Program-made: the position numbers and the translations under genes
Notes under the pieces: model-generated
Database searches by the model: none
The model's input: the letters and a program-made list of their open reading frames with translations, nothing else
What the model was told of the DNA's origin: nothing
In this document: positions 13,369-21,440 of the stretch, piece by piece
Layout: every line of letters begins with the position of its first letter
How positions within the stretch are numbered: position 1 is the stretch's first letter
Assembly (NCBI GenBank): GCA_003116975.1
Contig: BGKB01000324.1
Span: 1-24,598 of the forward strand
DNA from: Aurantiochytrium sp. KH105
Lineage: Eukaryota > Sar > Bigyra > Thraustochytrida > Thraustochytriidae
DNA: 24,598 nucleotides
Direction of reading: 5' to 3'

Positions 13369-13650
13369 GAATGCTCGTGGCCCAGCCTTGGGACGCAGGG
13401 CCGACCTGCAGAATCGATACGTTGCACGCCGCGGCGAGGACGCACCATTGGTGTAAAAAAAATAAAAAATAAAAGAAGAAAAAAGAGAGGGCCCGAGCAC
13501 GATGATGGCGCCCAACCTACCGTTCGCTGAGGTCCCTTTTGAACGAGGAATGGAAAGGTTCGCGATGGTGGACGACTCCAACTATGCAATACATTAAGCA
13601 AAGAGTGTCTGATTTCTTTGGCGACCGGCCGCGCGCGAATACTTGCGAAG
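13369..13650. other. 5' flank of the giant gene
   Basis: Contains an A-rich tract (13455-13490) in otherwise GC-rich DNA, likely promoter or 5' UTR. The minus frame stays open to about 13581 but only with a TTG, not an ATG, so I do not extend the gene. Confidence 0.4.
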
Positions 13651-13996
13651 TTAGCTCGCAATACCCGTTGCGGAGCCGCGGAGGTCTTGCAACCTAGAAC
13701 GGCGTGCAGGCTCGTCTCGACTTGCTTCCTCCCTTGGGAGAACTTTGACGACGAGCACGGCGTGCAGGCTCGTCTCGACTTGCTTCCTCCCTTGGGAGAA
13801 CTTTGACGATGAGGTCAGATAGGATTTCTTTGGCTTCGGCGACATACCGGTATATGGGCGCGATTCCAGGCCCAACAACACGGAGCTGCCGTCGCTTAAC
13901 GAGCAGGACGTAGTTGTGCGTTCTAAGTTCGGACTCTCGGATACAGTGTCGCGCACTGTGACATCGGAGAGAGAGCTGACACATCGCCAAATTCAT
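13651..13996 (-). pseudogene. Small reading frame broken by a 58-bp tandem duplication
   Basis: An ATG at 13996 opens a frame whose middle is coding-like (contains RTHNYVLLVKRRQLRVVG, then GIAPIYRYVAEAKEILSDL). The frame then enters the duplicated 58-bp block (13699-13814). As it stands, translation runs through both copies and stops near 13694 with a basic, unnatural tail. If one copy is ignored, the frame passes directly into RSRLQDLRGSATG and stops at about 13651. This makes the duplication a frame-changing lesion in a small gene or gene remnant. The NYV and GPGI segments faintly recall Alba-type nucleic-acid-binding proteins, but the match is too weak to name. It may also be chance coding. 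Confidence 0.35.
13699..13814. repeat. 58-bp tandem duplication, two copies
   Basis: Copies at 13699-13756 and 13757-13814 are nearly identical; both start ACGGCGTGCAGGCTCG and end AACTTTGACGA plus a few bases. Because 58 is not a multiple of three, the duplication shifts any frame through it. Confidence 0.95.
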
Positions 13997-14096
13997 GGAC
14001 GCCTCTGGAAATCACGAAGAACCCCTGGGCATCGGGCATTGGTCATTGCGTCGACTTGGTGTGGATCAGGAAGTCAATACTGTCAAAAATTGAAAC

Positions 14097-14126
14097 GATC
14101 TTGGTCGGGGTGAGGAGACCAAGATC
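14097..14126. other. Perfect inverted repeat, 10-bp arms
   Basis: Arms GATCTTGGTC (14097-14106) and GACCAAGATC (14117-14126) with a 10-nt loop. It could form a hairpin in RNA or cruciform DNA. It lies in the gene-poor stretch between the giant gene and the succinyl-CoA ligase gene. No role is assigned. Confidence 0.85.
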
Positions 14127-14199
14127 TTAACCACACGAACACAAGTCGCCAGGGAAACTTCTCGCTAAGACTGATCTAGTCGAGATTGCTCAGACACGG

Positions 14200-14493
14200 A
14201 TGCAAAATTTGGCTGCATTCCTCGACGAGGCCAAAGAAGCGGTGAAGAATGCCTGGGAGTTGGCATGCGACGACCTGGTCGACTCCTGGGACTCGGGCGG
14301 GAATCCCACCGACCAGGGAAAAGCACTGTGCGTTTACGCTCCCCAATCATACAACTTTACGTTCCATTTGCAAGTACGGCGTTCTCTCTACCAGTCGCAC
14401 ACAATGTCGCGATGGCATCCTCGTTCGAAAGAAATTGCCATTGACATCTATCTCTTTTGTTCGAGAAGATGGATTGCGCCAGAGACATTGTGA
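14200..14493 (+). CDS. Hypothetical 97-residue frame, weak
   Basis: ATG 14200. The first 45 residues form an amphipathic, acidic helix-like run (AAFLDEAKEAVKNAWELA) with coding-like codons, and the frame is open upstream from 14131. The second half looks random. It may be a remnant exon. No family recognised and no neighbour supports it. Confidence 0.22.
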   Translation: MQNLAAFLDEAKEAVKNAWELACDDLVDSWDSGGNPTDQGKALCVYAPQSYNFTFHLQVRRSLYQSHTMSRWHPRSKEIAIDIYLFCSRRWIAPETL

Positions 14494-14508
14494 GGTCTGC
14501 TTGTGTAG

Positions 14509-14546
14509 AGAGAGAGAGAGAGAGAGAGTGTGTGTGTGTGTGTGTT
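14509..14546. repeat. (GA)n(TG)n compound microsatellite
   Basis: About ten GA units run directly into about nine TG units. Confidence 0.95.
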
Positions 14547-14735
14547 GCTATGTGCGAGACGACACATCGTCGTTGAGGCCTATTTCTATTTTAGTTGGTG
14601 ATTTTACAGCAAGGGGCCAATCTGGCTGAGCATTGCATTCTCGGGCGGGCTTGAGCTCTCACTCGCACACAGCCAGTGCTTGCATGTGTTTGGCTGTTTT
14701 TGCGGTAAAGGATTTTGATTTTTACTTACGAAGAG

Positions 14736-14753
14736 AAAAAAAAAAAAAAAAAA
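14736..14753. repeat. A-homopolymer
   Basis: About 18 consecutive A on the plus strand, downstream of the succinyl-CoA ligase gene; on the minus strand it is a T run in the 3' flank. Confidence 0.95.
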
Positions 14754-14825
14754 GGGGAAAAGGAAAAAAGGAGCAGTAATGGGTCGAGAGAGCAAGCCAG
14801 CTGACACAGAAAGCGCTCGCTTCGC

Positions 14826-15791
14826 TTAGGCCTTGCCAAGAGCCTTCATGGCCTCGAGCATGGTGACACCAAGCTTGGCGGGGGACTCGGTGACGTGGAC
14901 GCCAGCGTCGCGGAGAGCCTCCATCTTCGCCTTGGCAGTACCCTTGCCGCCGGCAATGATGGCACCGGCGTGGCCCATCCGGCGGCCAGGGGGAGCGGTG
15001 AGGCCGGCGATGAAGCTGACAACGGGCTTGTCCGGGTTTCCGTTCTGCTTGAGCCATTCTGCGGCCTCCTCCTCGGCGGTGCCGCCAATCTCACCAATCA
15101 TGATGATGCCCTCGGTCTCCGGGTCGTTGGTGAAGCGCTCGAGGCAGTCGATGAAGTTGGTGCCGTTGAAGGGATCACCGCCAATACCGACGACGGTGGA
15201 CTGACCAAGGCCGGTCTCGGTGGTCTGTGCCACGGCCTCGTAGGTGAGGGTACCCGAGCGGGAGACGACGCCGATCTTACCCGGGGTGTGGATGTAGCCG
15301 GGCATGATGCCGATCTTGCACTCGTTGGGCTTGATGATACCGGGGCAGTTGGGGCCGATGAGACGGGTGGTGGTCTGGCGCTGGAGGTGCCACTTGACCT
15401 TGAGCATGTCCTGCTGGGGGATGCCCTCGGTGATGCAGACCACGAGGGGCACCTCGGCCTCGATGGCCTCCAGGATGGCCTTGCCGGCGACCGGGGGCGG
15501 GACAAAGATGACGGAGGCGTCAACGCCGACGGCATCCTGGGCCTCTTTGACGCTGTTGAACACGGGGAGACCAAGGTGCTCCTGGCCGCCCTTGCCGGGG
15601 CTGGTGCCGCCGATCATCTTGGTGCCGTAGGCGATGGCCTGTTCGCTGTGGAAGGTGCCCTGCTTGCCGGTGAAGCCCTGGCACAGCACCTTGGTGTTCT
15701 TGTCCACCCACACGTTGGCCGTCGCCGACATGGCGCGCGTCGCGGTCATGTTGACCGCCTGCCGCGAGGCCTTGAGCGTCCGGGCGAGCAT
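14826..15791 (-). CDS. SUCLG1: Succinyl-CoA ligase (ADP/GDP-forming) alpha subunit, mitochondrial
   Basis: 321 residues. Catalyses substrate-level phosphorylation in the TCA cycle (succinyl-CoA + NDP + Pi to succinate + CoA + NTP) as an alpha/beta complex in the mitochondrial matrix. The first 25 residues ([20 protein letters not shown]...) are rich in Arg, Ala, Thr and Ser with no acidic residue, as expected for a targeting peptide; homology begins at [11 protein letters not shown]. The CoA-binding loop [10 protein letters not shown] is at 39-48, and GPNCPGII and the region SRSGTLTYE are intact. The phosphorylated histidine is His274 in [12 protein letters not shown]. Length matches the family. 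Codons are strongly GC-ending, suggesting high expression. ATG 15791 is the first in-frame Met; the frame is open upstream only with a TTG. The beta subunit is not in the window. Confidence 0.97.
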   Translation of the reverse strand: MLARTLKASRQAVNMTATRAMSATANVWVDKNTKVLCQGFTGKQGTFHSEQAIAYGTKMIGGTSPGKGGQEHLGLPVFNSVKEAQDAVGVDASVIFVPPPVAGKAILEAIEAEVPLVVCITEGIPQQDMLKVKWHLQRQTTTRLIGPNCPGIIKPNECKIGIMPGYIHTPGKIGVVSRSGTLTYEAVAQTTETGLGQSTVVGIGGDPFNGTNFIDCLERFTNDPETEGIIMIGEIGGTAEEEAAEWLKQNGNPDKPVVSFIAGLTAPPGRRMGHAGAIIAGGKGTAKAKMEALRDAGVHVTESPAKLGVTMLEAMKALGKA

Positions 15792-15892
15792 CTTGCTTGT
15801 TTTGTATGTATGTAGTTTGGGTTTCCTGTCTGCTCGCGTCAAGATCGGTCGTATGTCAGTCCTCTGTCTCGTTCGATGCTCTGCTCCGCAAA

Positions 15893-15912
15893 TGTGTGTG
15901 TGTGTGTGTGTC
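15893..15912. repeat. (TG)n microsatellite
   Basis: About ten TG units, upstream of the succinyl-CoA ligase start. Confidence 0.95.
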
Positions 15913-16025
15913 TAGTCCGGCCTGACTTGGCCTCTCAGCGCGGACATTCAATCGTCTGCCCTCCCTCCTCCTTCTCCTCCTCCGTCTTATAGCCCCGGGC
16001 CTCTGTCCTCTCCCCCTCGCGATCC

Positions 16026-16047
16026 ATCGATCAACCGATTGATCGAT
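16026..16047. promoter_or_regulatory. Palindrome, arms ATCGATCAA / TTGATCGAT
   Basis: Nine-base arms (16026-16034 and 16039-16047) with a 4-nt spacer, about 235 bp upstream of the ligase ATG. The geometry suits a dimeric DNA-binding protein, but no factor can be named. Confidence 0.4.
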
Positions 16048-16132
16048 CGACGGAGCAATCTTTTTTCTTTTTTTCTTTTTATCTTTTTGTCGTCGAAATT
16101 CACTGCTCCAAGATTTTCTTGCGAGCAAGCGT

Positions 16133-16154
16133 GCGAGCGAGCGAGCGAGCGAGC
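16133..16154. repeat. (GCGA)n microsatellite
   Basis: About five GCGA units, in a longer stretch alternating GCGA, GCAA and GCGC. Confidence 0.9.
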
Positions 16155-16306
16155 GCGCAAGCGCGCGAACTTGCTTGCGCGCGTACCTGCGTGCGCACAA
16201 GTCTTCGCCCTCGTCTCTTGCTTCTCGCCCTCTCGCCCGCGCCCTCTCCCTCCCGCTCGCTCCCTGCGCGCGCGTCTCCAGCGGGCGCGTTTCGCCTTCC
16301 CCATTC

Positions 16307-16336
16307 GTTCATTCATTCATTCATCCATCCATCCAT
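16307..16336. repeat. (TTCA)n(TCCA)n microsatellite
   Basis: Tetranucleotide units ATTC and then ATCC, three to four each. Confidence 0.9.
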
Positions 16337-16567
16337 GCCTGCCTGCTGCCTCATCCTCAAACCCCCCCGCCTCGGCTCTCCGCTCCTCGCGGCTCCGTCG
16401 CCGCCGCTCTCGCGCGCCCGGCTCCGCGCCGCGCCCGCCCGCACGCACCTTGCGTCTCGCCGCTCGTGCTCGCGGCTGCCTGGATCTCTCTGGCTGGCGC
16501 TCAGTCAATCTGTTCTGGTCTCGCGCCCCGCCGCCGCCGCCGCACCTCGGCCGCCGCGCCGCGCCGC

Positions 16568-16712
16568 CACTTGCGCGCCGCCGCGCAAGTGGGTTATCGG
16601 CGCCCGCCGCACTTGCCGCGCCGCCTTTCCGCACTTGCCGCCGCCCGCCGCCCGCCGCCCGATGCTCCACTTGCGCGCGCTGCGTCCAAGTGCGGCAAAC
16701 GCGCCGCAAGTG
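16568..16712. promoter_or_regulatory. Array of seven CACTTG/CAAGTG (E-box-like) sites
   Basis: CACTTG starts at 16568, 16610, 16632 and 16668; its reverse complement CAAGTG starts at 16586, 16687 and 16707. Start-to-start spacing is 18, 24, 22, 36, 19 and 20 bp, close to two helical turns in most intervals. Six of the seven are CACTTGC. The first two form a palindrome with 11-bp arms (16567-16577 and 16582-16592) and a 4-nt spacer. CACTTG fits the CANNTG E-box pattern bound by bHLH factors; a regulatory role is inference. Confidence 0.55.
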
Positions 16713-16724
16713 CGACTGACGCCT

Positions 16725-16750
16725 CCCTTCCTTCCTTCCTTCCTTCCTTC
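16725..16750. repeat. (CTTC)n microsatellite
   Basis: About six CTTC units within the GC island; followed by four CTCGC units near 16773-16792. Confidence 0.92.
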
Positions 16751-17254
16751 TGGCTTTTCCTTCCTTCGCAGCCTCGCCTCGCCTCGCCTCGCCGTATCCT
16801 TCCTTCGCCCAGGCCGCGCCGCCGCGCCGCCGCTGCCTGCAGCTGCGCGAGGGGGCGCCGCGGCGGCGGCGCGCGCGAGGAGGCTTCGAGGGCGCCGCGA
16901 GCGAAGGCGCGCGCGGGGAGGCTGCGGCGCGGGCGCGCGAGCGAGGAGCACAAGCTCGCGCGCGATGATGTCCGGCGGCGGCGCAGCGGACAGAGCCGCC
17001 GCCCGCCGCGCGCAGTGGGCGCCGGGGGGCGCCGCCCCGCAGAAGGCCGCGGCGCCCTCCCGCGCCCTCTGCCTGCTTTCCAATTGGGGTTCGCGGGGCG
17101 GGAATTCGGACCCCGCCTTCGCAGCGCCGCGCCAAGCAGGGCCCGCCTCTGGGCCCCGCCAGAGACAGTGCCTCCGGGGGGCGCTGCGGGCGCGCGCGCC
17201 GCCCGCCCTGCGATCGGACCATGACGCCGACCCGTGCGCGCTCGCCGTCGCGCA

Positions 17255-17262
17255 TGACGTCA
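17255..17262. promoter_or_regulatory. Perfect CRE-like palindrome TGACGTCA
   Basis: TGACGTCA is the classic site for CREB/ATF-type bZIP dimers. It lies at the edge of the GC island. A single 8-mer can occur by chance, so function is only suggested. Confidence 0.3.
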
Positions 17263-17392
17263 CCGCCCTCTCCTCGATCATCCCCTCGCTCCTCCGCCCG
17301 TCGTCGCGCCGCCTCGCTGCAGCCAGCCGGCCAGCTCAGCTGGCGGGCGACCTGCGTTTAGCCCTCCAGCAGCCGCTGCAGCCGCGGCAGCC

Positions 17393-17430
17393 GCGCAGAT
17401 GCCACGCGAAACGAGGGGTGGCATCTGCGC
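17393..17430. other. Perfect inverted repeat, 13-bp arms, 12-nt loop
   Basis: Arms GCGCAGATGCCAC (17393-17405) and GTGGCATCTGCGC (17418-17430) match exactly. The element lies in a non-coding stretch 1.6 kb upstream of the ligase gene and 0.9 kb beyond the arrestin gene's stop. It could be an RNA hairpin of a small ncRNA, a small-element terminus pair, or a dimer-binding site. Confidence 0.85.
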
Positions 17431-18321
17431 TGCCGCCGCTCCGAACGAACCAACCAACCACCTAATAACGATCGATCGCTGCCAGGCATGCGTGCATGCA
17501 TCCAATCCACCCGTCCACGCCCTCCGTGCAACCGGCGACGGCGGCCTTCTCCTTCTTCTTCTTTCCGCGTTGCTGCGACGAGCGAGCGCCGTGGCAACCT
17601 GACAGGGCAACAGCGGTGATCTGGCTGATGGCGCCACCATGCCCGATGACGACGACAACGACAACGACGGCCGCACGCACGCACGCACGCACGCCTTGCG
17701 CCCTTCCTTCCTCGCACTCGCAGGCCGAAGAAGAGACGAGGACGGATACTATACGCATCGTAGGAGAGGCCATAAAGAGCACGCAGAAGGAGCGCGGGAT
17801 CGCCGCGATGTCGTGCCGCGGCCGTCTTCGATAAATTGTAAACTCGAGTCGGGACGGCGCCGCTCGCACCGGCCAGGCAAAGACGCAACGGGCGCAACGA
17901 ACTTGGTTCGCGCGGTCGCGGCGCCGACGCATCCTGGCAGCCACCCGCGAATCTTGGCGGAATCCGCCGCGCGGAGAAGACGCAGAGGTCCACAATCAGA
18001 CGCAGCCGCGAATTGGCTCGTGCCGGCCGTGCCATGGACGGTTTCGGCCACTGCTGCTGGGACTGAAGCAGGCATCGACGTACGTCGCACACCTCTGCGG
18101 CCTTTCCTCCTTCGTTCGTTCGCACTGCGACGAGCGTGGCGGCAGGCGCGAGCAATGTAATGCAAGAAGGTGGCACAGCAGACAATGCAACGTAGGCCTA
18201 ATGGCAAAAATGGCAGTGATTATGTACATACTACAAACAATGTGGTGGACACGTGCGCATGGAGGAGCAATGACGCAAAAATCGTGAATGGGCGAGACGA
18301 AAACAATCCATCAAGCCTCCC
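17431..18321. other. Gene-free stretch before the arrestin gene stop
   Basis: Holds (GACAAC)-like and (CGCA)n repeats (17645-17695). An ATG at 17639 sits in a good GCCACC context, but its 173-codon frame gives repeat-derived His/Arg/Thr and Arg-rich sequence, so I do not call it. The last 100 bp are probably the 3' UTR of the arrestin gene. Confidence 0.4.
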
Positions 18322-19401
18322 TCAAGCATAACCCGGCTTGAGCTCCATGTTCTCCGGCTCGCCGTGGCCGGCCACAGCGTACTCGGCGACGTCGCCGAGG
18401 CCCTCGACCCAAAAGCTCGGGTCAATCGGACGTTGGTAAATGTGGACAGGAAAATGCAACTCAATATCCGGCGCGCACTGCAGCTCCGAGACAATGTCCA
18501 GCACGTAGCTGCACTCCAGGTGCTGCGCCTTGGTCGTCGGGTGCGTGTCCGGAATGCGGAACTTCATGTGCACCGTCTTGGTCTCGCCGGGCTCGATCAC
18601 GTCGAAACGCCCCAGCTGCATTTCACGCGAGCTAAAGATCTGGTGCTCGTCCGCGCGCATACGCATAATGCGGTTCATTTCCACCATGGCCGTGACCTCG
18701 AGCGCGCTCTCGTTCTCCACCTTGAGCACCGCCTCGGCCTCGTCCCCGGGGCTGTATACGTTCTTGTCCAAGGTGGCCTCCATTTTGAGGCTGCCGCGGT
18801 TGATGCAGCAGCAAAACATCACCGACGCCTCCCTGGCGTCCGAGGGCATGGGCACGGCCTTGGGCAGCCCGGGGTACACGCAAAAGTCCACCTTCTTTTC
18901 CAGATCCTTCGAGTCGTCCAGATCTACCACGGCCTTGAGGCTGTACTCGACCTTGGCCTTCATGTTGTGCGTGCGTCCTCGCGTGCCTCGCCATCCGAAC
19001 GCGGTGCCATCCGCCACGTCCCACGAGCCTGCGAGGGCTCCGCCCTTCTTCCCCTTGGTGGGCAGTGTAAACGAGAATGGAAACGCGTACTTGCCTGCGC
19101 CCATCTCAAAGTCCTCGCTCGGGACCAGCTTGATCTTCTTCTTGAAAAAGCTTTCCTTCTCGTCGTACTCTGCGCTCTCCTCGCGATGGCCCGTCACCTG
19201 GCGGACGCCCTCCACCTCCTCGAAGATCGGTTCTTCCCATTCTTCGCGCCATTCCACCTTTTCCTTGCCCTTGACCTTGACGTAGATCTTGTCTACATCT
19301 ACCGCTTCCTTGAGCTCCAGATACACGGTGCCCTGCACGTCGTCTCCCGGCGTGTAGAACGGCTTGTCCAGCGCCACCTGCAGCTTGCCCACCTTGCCCA
19401 T
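18322..19401 (-). CDS. Arrestin-domain (alpha-arrestin-like) protein
   Basis: 359 residues from ATG 19401. The N-terminal arrestin domain (about 1-175) begins with the typical LQVALDKPFYTPGDDVQGTV strand pair and contains KAKVEYSLKAVVDL. The C-terminal domain (about 195-340) repeats the pattern with LKMEATLDKNVYSPGDEA and ends in PVHIYQRP. Arrestin-domain proteins of this class act as adaptors linking membrane cargo to ubiquitin ligases or trafficking machinery in the cytosol. No PPxY motif, the usual WW-ligase docking site of alpha-arrestins, is visible in the 359 residues, and the C-terminal tail is only about 20 residues. A Cys cluster (FCCC) sits at the domain junction. No introns. Confidence 0.92.
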   Translation of the reverse strand: MGKVGKLQVALDKPFYTPGDDVQGTVYLELKEAVDVDKIYVKVKGKEKVEWREEWEEPIFEEVEGVRQVTGHREESAEYDEKESFFKKKIKLVPSEDFEMGAGKYAFPFSFTLPTKGKKGGALAGSWDVADGTAFGWRGTRGRTHNMKAKVEYSLKAVVDLDDSKDLEKKVDFCVYPGLPKAVPMPSDAREASVMFCCCINRGSLKMEATLDKNVYSPGDEAEAVLKVENESALEVTAMVEMNRIMRMRADEHQIFSSREMQLGRFDVIEPGETKTVHMKFRIPDTHPTTKAQHLECSYVLDIVSELQCAPDIELHFPVHIYQRPIDPSFWVEGLGDVAEYAVAGHGEPENMELKPGYA

Positions 19402-19508
19402 CTTCGTCTCACTTCTCCTCCTTGGTCACCAGAAATGCGAGTGACCCAGCGCACGTCCTTCTTCTTTCCCGCCAGGCCAGGCAGACAGGCGTCGTGCTTG
19501 CGCTTGCT

Positions 19509-19517
19509 AGCTAGCTA

Positions 19518-19566
<49 letters not shown>
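19509..19566. repeat. (GCTA/GCTT)n microsatellite
   Basis: Three GCTA units and then about eleven GCTT units, 100 bp upstream of the arrestin gene start. Confidence 0.95.
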
Positions 19567-19567
<1 letters not shown>

Positions 19568-19814
19568 TCACTCACGTGCTTAGCGATTTGCTTCGCCGCG
19601 CCCAAGGCAGGATCGATTGCGCCATGTCCCCGCGGGGTAGGCGGCCAGCCAGCTCGCGTCTGGGTCCGCGCCGCTCACGCTGGACACATGCACCGGCTCT
19701 GGTCGCACCTTTTCCGTAGCCTATTCTCTATTCTGCGACGCGGTCGGTTGCGGAACCACTGCGTGCCGCCAGGCCAGCGGCGGCGGCGGTGAGAGCTCAT
19801 CACCAAGACCTCCC

Positions 19815-19860
19815 GCACGCACGCACGCATGCACGTACGCACGTACGCACGCATGCACGC
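19815..19860. repeat. (CGCA/CGTA)n microsatellite
   Basis: Interrupted tetranucleotide tract mixing CGCA, TGCA and CGTA units. Confidence 0.9.
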
Positions 19861-20900
19861 CCGAAGGCAGCGCAGCGCAGTGCATCTGGCGAATCGATTG
19901 GACGTCCGATGCAGCGCGCCATGCCAAGAAGCGCGGGTTCCTGAGCGAGTGAACAATCAAAGCCAGCGGGTAAGCCAATTGCTCTCTTTCTCTCGGTAAT
20001 AAGAGCCAGCATAATGATCAGGCTCGAATATTCTCAAGCCACAGTCGCAGCCAGACACACACCGCTGCCGCGTGCAGTGGAGACTCAATCACACCTTAGC
20101 CATCATCGTCCACAACCAAACCAAGCAGTCGAACTTTCCTTGCTTTTCGTTGGTCACAATGAGCCAAAAAAAACAAAAAGACGAATTTGACACACCGCAT
20201 GGCGGACGATGCTTTATCCATCCATGTCACGAAGCAGCCACCACTTTACCTGGCAATCACTTTCACTTGGGACGTCCGCCACACCCGAGCATCTGTGAGA
20301 GTGGCGAATGACACCCTGGTAGTGGCTGTGGCTGGCGAAAGAAGTCATCATCTTTGGTCGATGGAGTGGATTCTTTGGCTCCATGAATGAATGAACGAAC
20401 ACAAAATGGGCAAGGATTCTATCGATGCACCTCGTTCGTTTTATTTGATAAGAGTACGCAAATCAATGCCAATGCATGTCGAGGGCCGCTGCTGCTGCCG
20501 ATCACAATACACCGCTGCAGCCGCTGCTGTACCAGAAGCCAAACCAGAGTGAGCTCTTTTCCTCCTTTCGTGACGTACCCCCCCAGCAGATGATCTTCAA
20601 AGCAATACACTTCGGCAGGGGGTATGATACGAGACTTTGCTCGTGCCGCCTTCTTGAGAACAGGGCAAATCGAGAAGCGCACAGAAGCCCGACGCCGCGC
20701 CCGCTGCGCTTGCCCCGCCCGCGGCCCCAAGCTTGCGCGCCCGCCTACCTGACCGCCCGCGTCCCCTCGAGCGCCCTCGCCGACCGCCGCCCGCGTCGGT
20801 GCGCCGGCGTACGCGCGAACTTCAGCGGAGAAGAGGCGAATTCGCGAGCGAGGGAAGCGAGCAAGCTTGTGCGCGCGCACGCTCGCGACGAGCAAGCACC

Positions 20901-21278
20901 ATGTCGGAGCTCGACGCAGTCAAGGCGCGGCAGAAGGAGGTGGACTCGCTGCTCTCCCGATCCAAGTACACAGAGGCCATTGGGGCTGCGCTCCAAGACC
21001 CGCCGTTTGGATCAAAGGATGAAGCGGCCAAAGATATCAACACCGCCACCGTGCTCAAGGCCATCTCCTCGCCTCCGGACCAGGACGTAGAAAAGATCGT
21101 GCAAAGTCTTTTCGCGAGCGGGTCCTCCGAGCTCTGCGACAACCTCATGAAATACATTTACAAGGGTCTCGCGGACGGATCATACTGCGGTATCTTGCTC
21201 AAGTGGCACGCGCATACTGTCAACATTGCCGGCTATGGCCCCATCATTCGCGCCATGACGGACCGAAAGACTGTCTAG
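20901..21278 (+). CDS. ARPC5: Arp2/3 complex subunit 5 (p16-Arc)
   Basis: 125 residues from ATG 20901 (context GCAAGCACCATGT). ARPC5 is a small helical subunit of the Arp2/3 actin-branching complex in the cytosol. Family hallmarks are the LMKYIYKGL helix, ILLKWHAHTV and the C-terminal IIRAMTDRKTV, matching the invariant ARKTV/RKTV end. Upstream, EAIGAALQDPPFGSKDEAAKD aligns with the central region. The protein lacks the N-terminal segment of about 25 residues (FRKVDVDEYDE type in animals) that reaches over the Arp2 side. The frame remains open upstream to 20733, but the translation there is Arg/Pro-rich with no ATG, so a missing 5' exon or a genuinely short N terminus is possible. Confidence 0.95.
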   Translation: MSELDAVKARQKEVDSLLSRSKYTEAIGAALQDPPFGSKDEAAKDINTATVLKAISSPPDQDVEKIVQSLFASGSSELCDNLMKYIYKGLADGSYCGILLKWHAHTVNIAGYGPIIRAMTDRKTV

Positions 21279-21440
21279 ATGTTCGTCACCACGACTCTGA
21301 AAGCTGAATAGAGGTTCCACGTCTCTTTTCTTCTCCTTCGGGTTTTCCAAAAAAAATTAAAGGGACCAGAGCCCGCTTGCAAGTGACAGTCTTCAGCCAG
21401 CGTGCCACGCAGACAGGCAAGCTCGCGGACGTGATTCTCA

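Larger units (their letters stand above)
15792..16567. other. Upstream region of the succinyl-CoA ligase gene, no gene seen
   Basis: Contains a (TG)n tract, pyrimidine-rich DNA (15960-16000), a 9-bp-arm palindrome and (GCGA)n and (TTCA/TCCA)n microsatellites. Every open frame is repeat-derived or Arg/Ala-rich low complexity. It probably contains the promoter of the ligase gene. Confidence 0.4.
16340..17250. other. CpG-rich GC island
   Basis: Very high GC with dense CpG, including long CCGCCG and GCGCGC runs. Frames are open on both strands only because stop codons are rare at this composition; the translations are Arg/Ala/Pro low complexity. It contains the E-box-like array below. Confidence 0.6.
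19402..20900. other. Divergent intergenic region between the arrestin and ARPC5 genes
   Basis: Shared upstream region of two genes transcribed away from each other. It holds (GCTT)n and (CGCA)n microsatellites, an AT-richer centre (19960-20640) and a GC-rich stretch next to the ARPC5 start. Open frames here are repeat-derived or have no coding character; no RNA gene seen. Confidence 0.5.

Noticed and set aside
14895..15815. A 306-codon plus-strand frame opposite the succinyl-CoA ligase gene
   Set aside because: Gly/Asp/Leu-rich mirror of a highly biased gene; no domain.
16119..17465. Long open frames on both strands in the GC island (up to 448 codons)
   Set aside because: Stop codons are rare at this composition; sequences are Arg/Ala/Pro/Ser low complexity derived from repeats.
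17639..18160. 173-codon frame with a good GCCACCATG context
   Set aside because: Begins in (GAC) and (CGCA) repeats and continues as Arg-rich sequence without coding character.
20419..20895. 158-codon minus-strand frame upstream of ARPC5
   Set aside because: Part is the mirror of the ARPC5 5' flank; no homology recognised and codon use is mixed.
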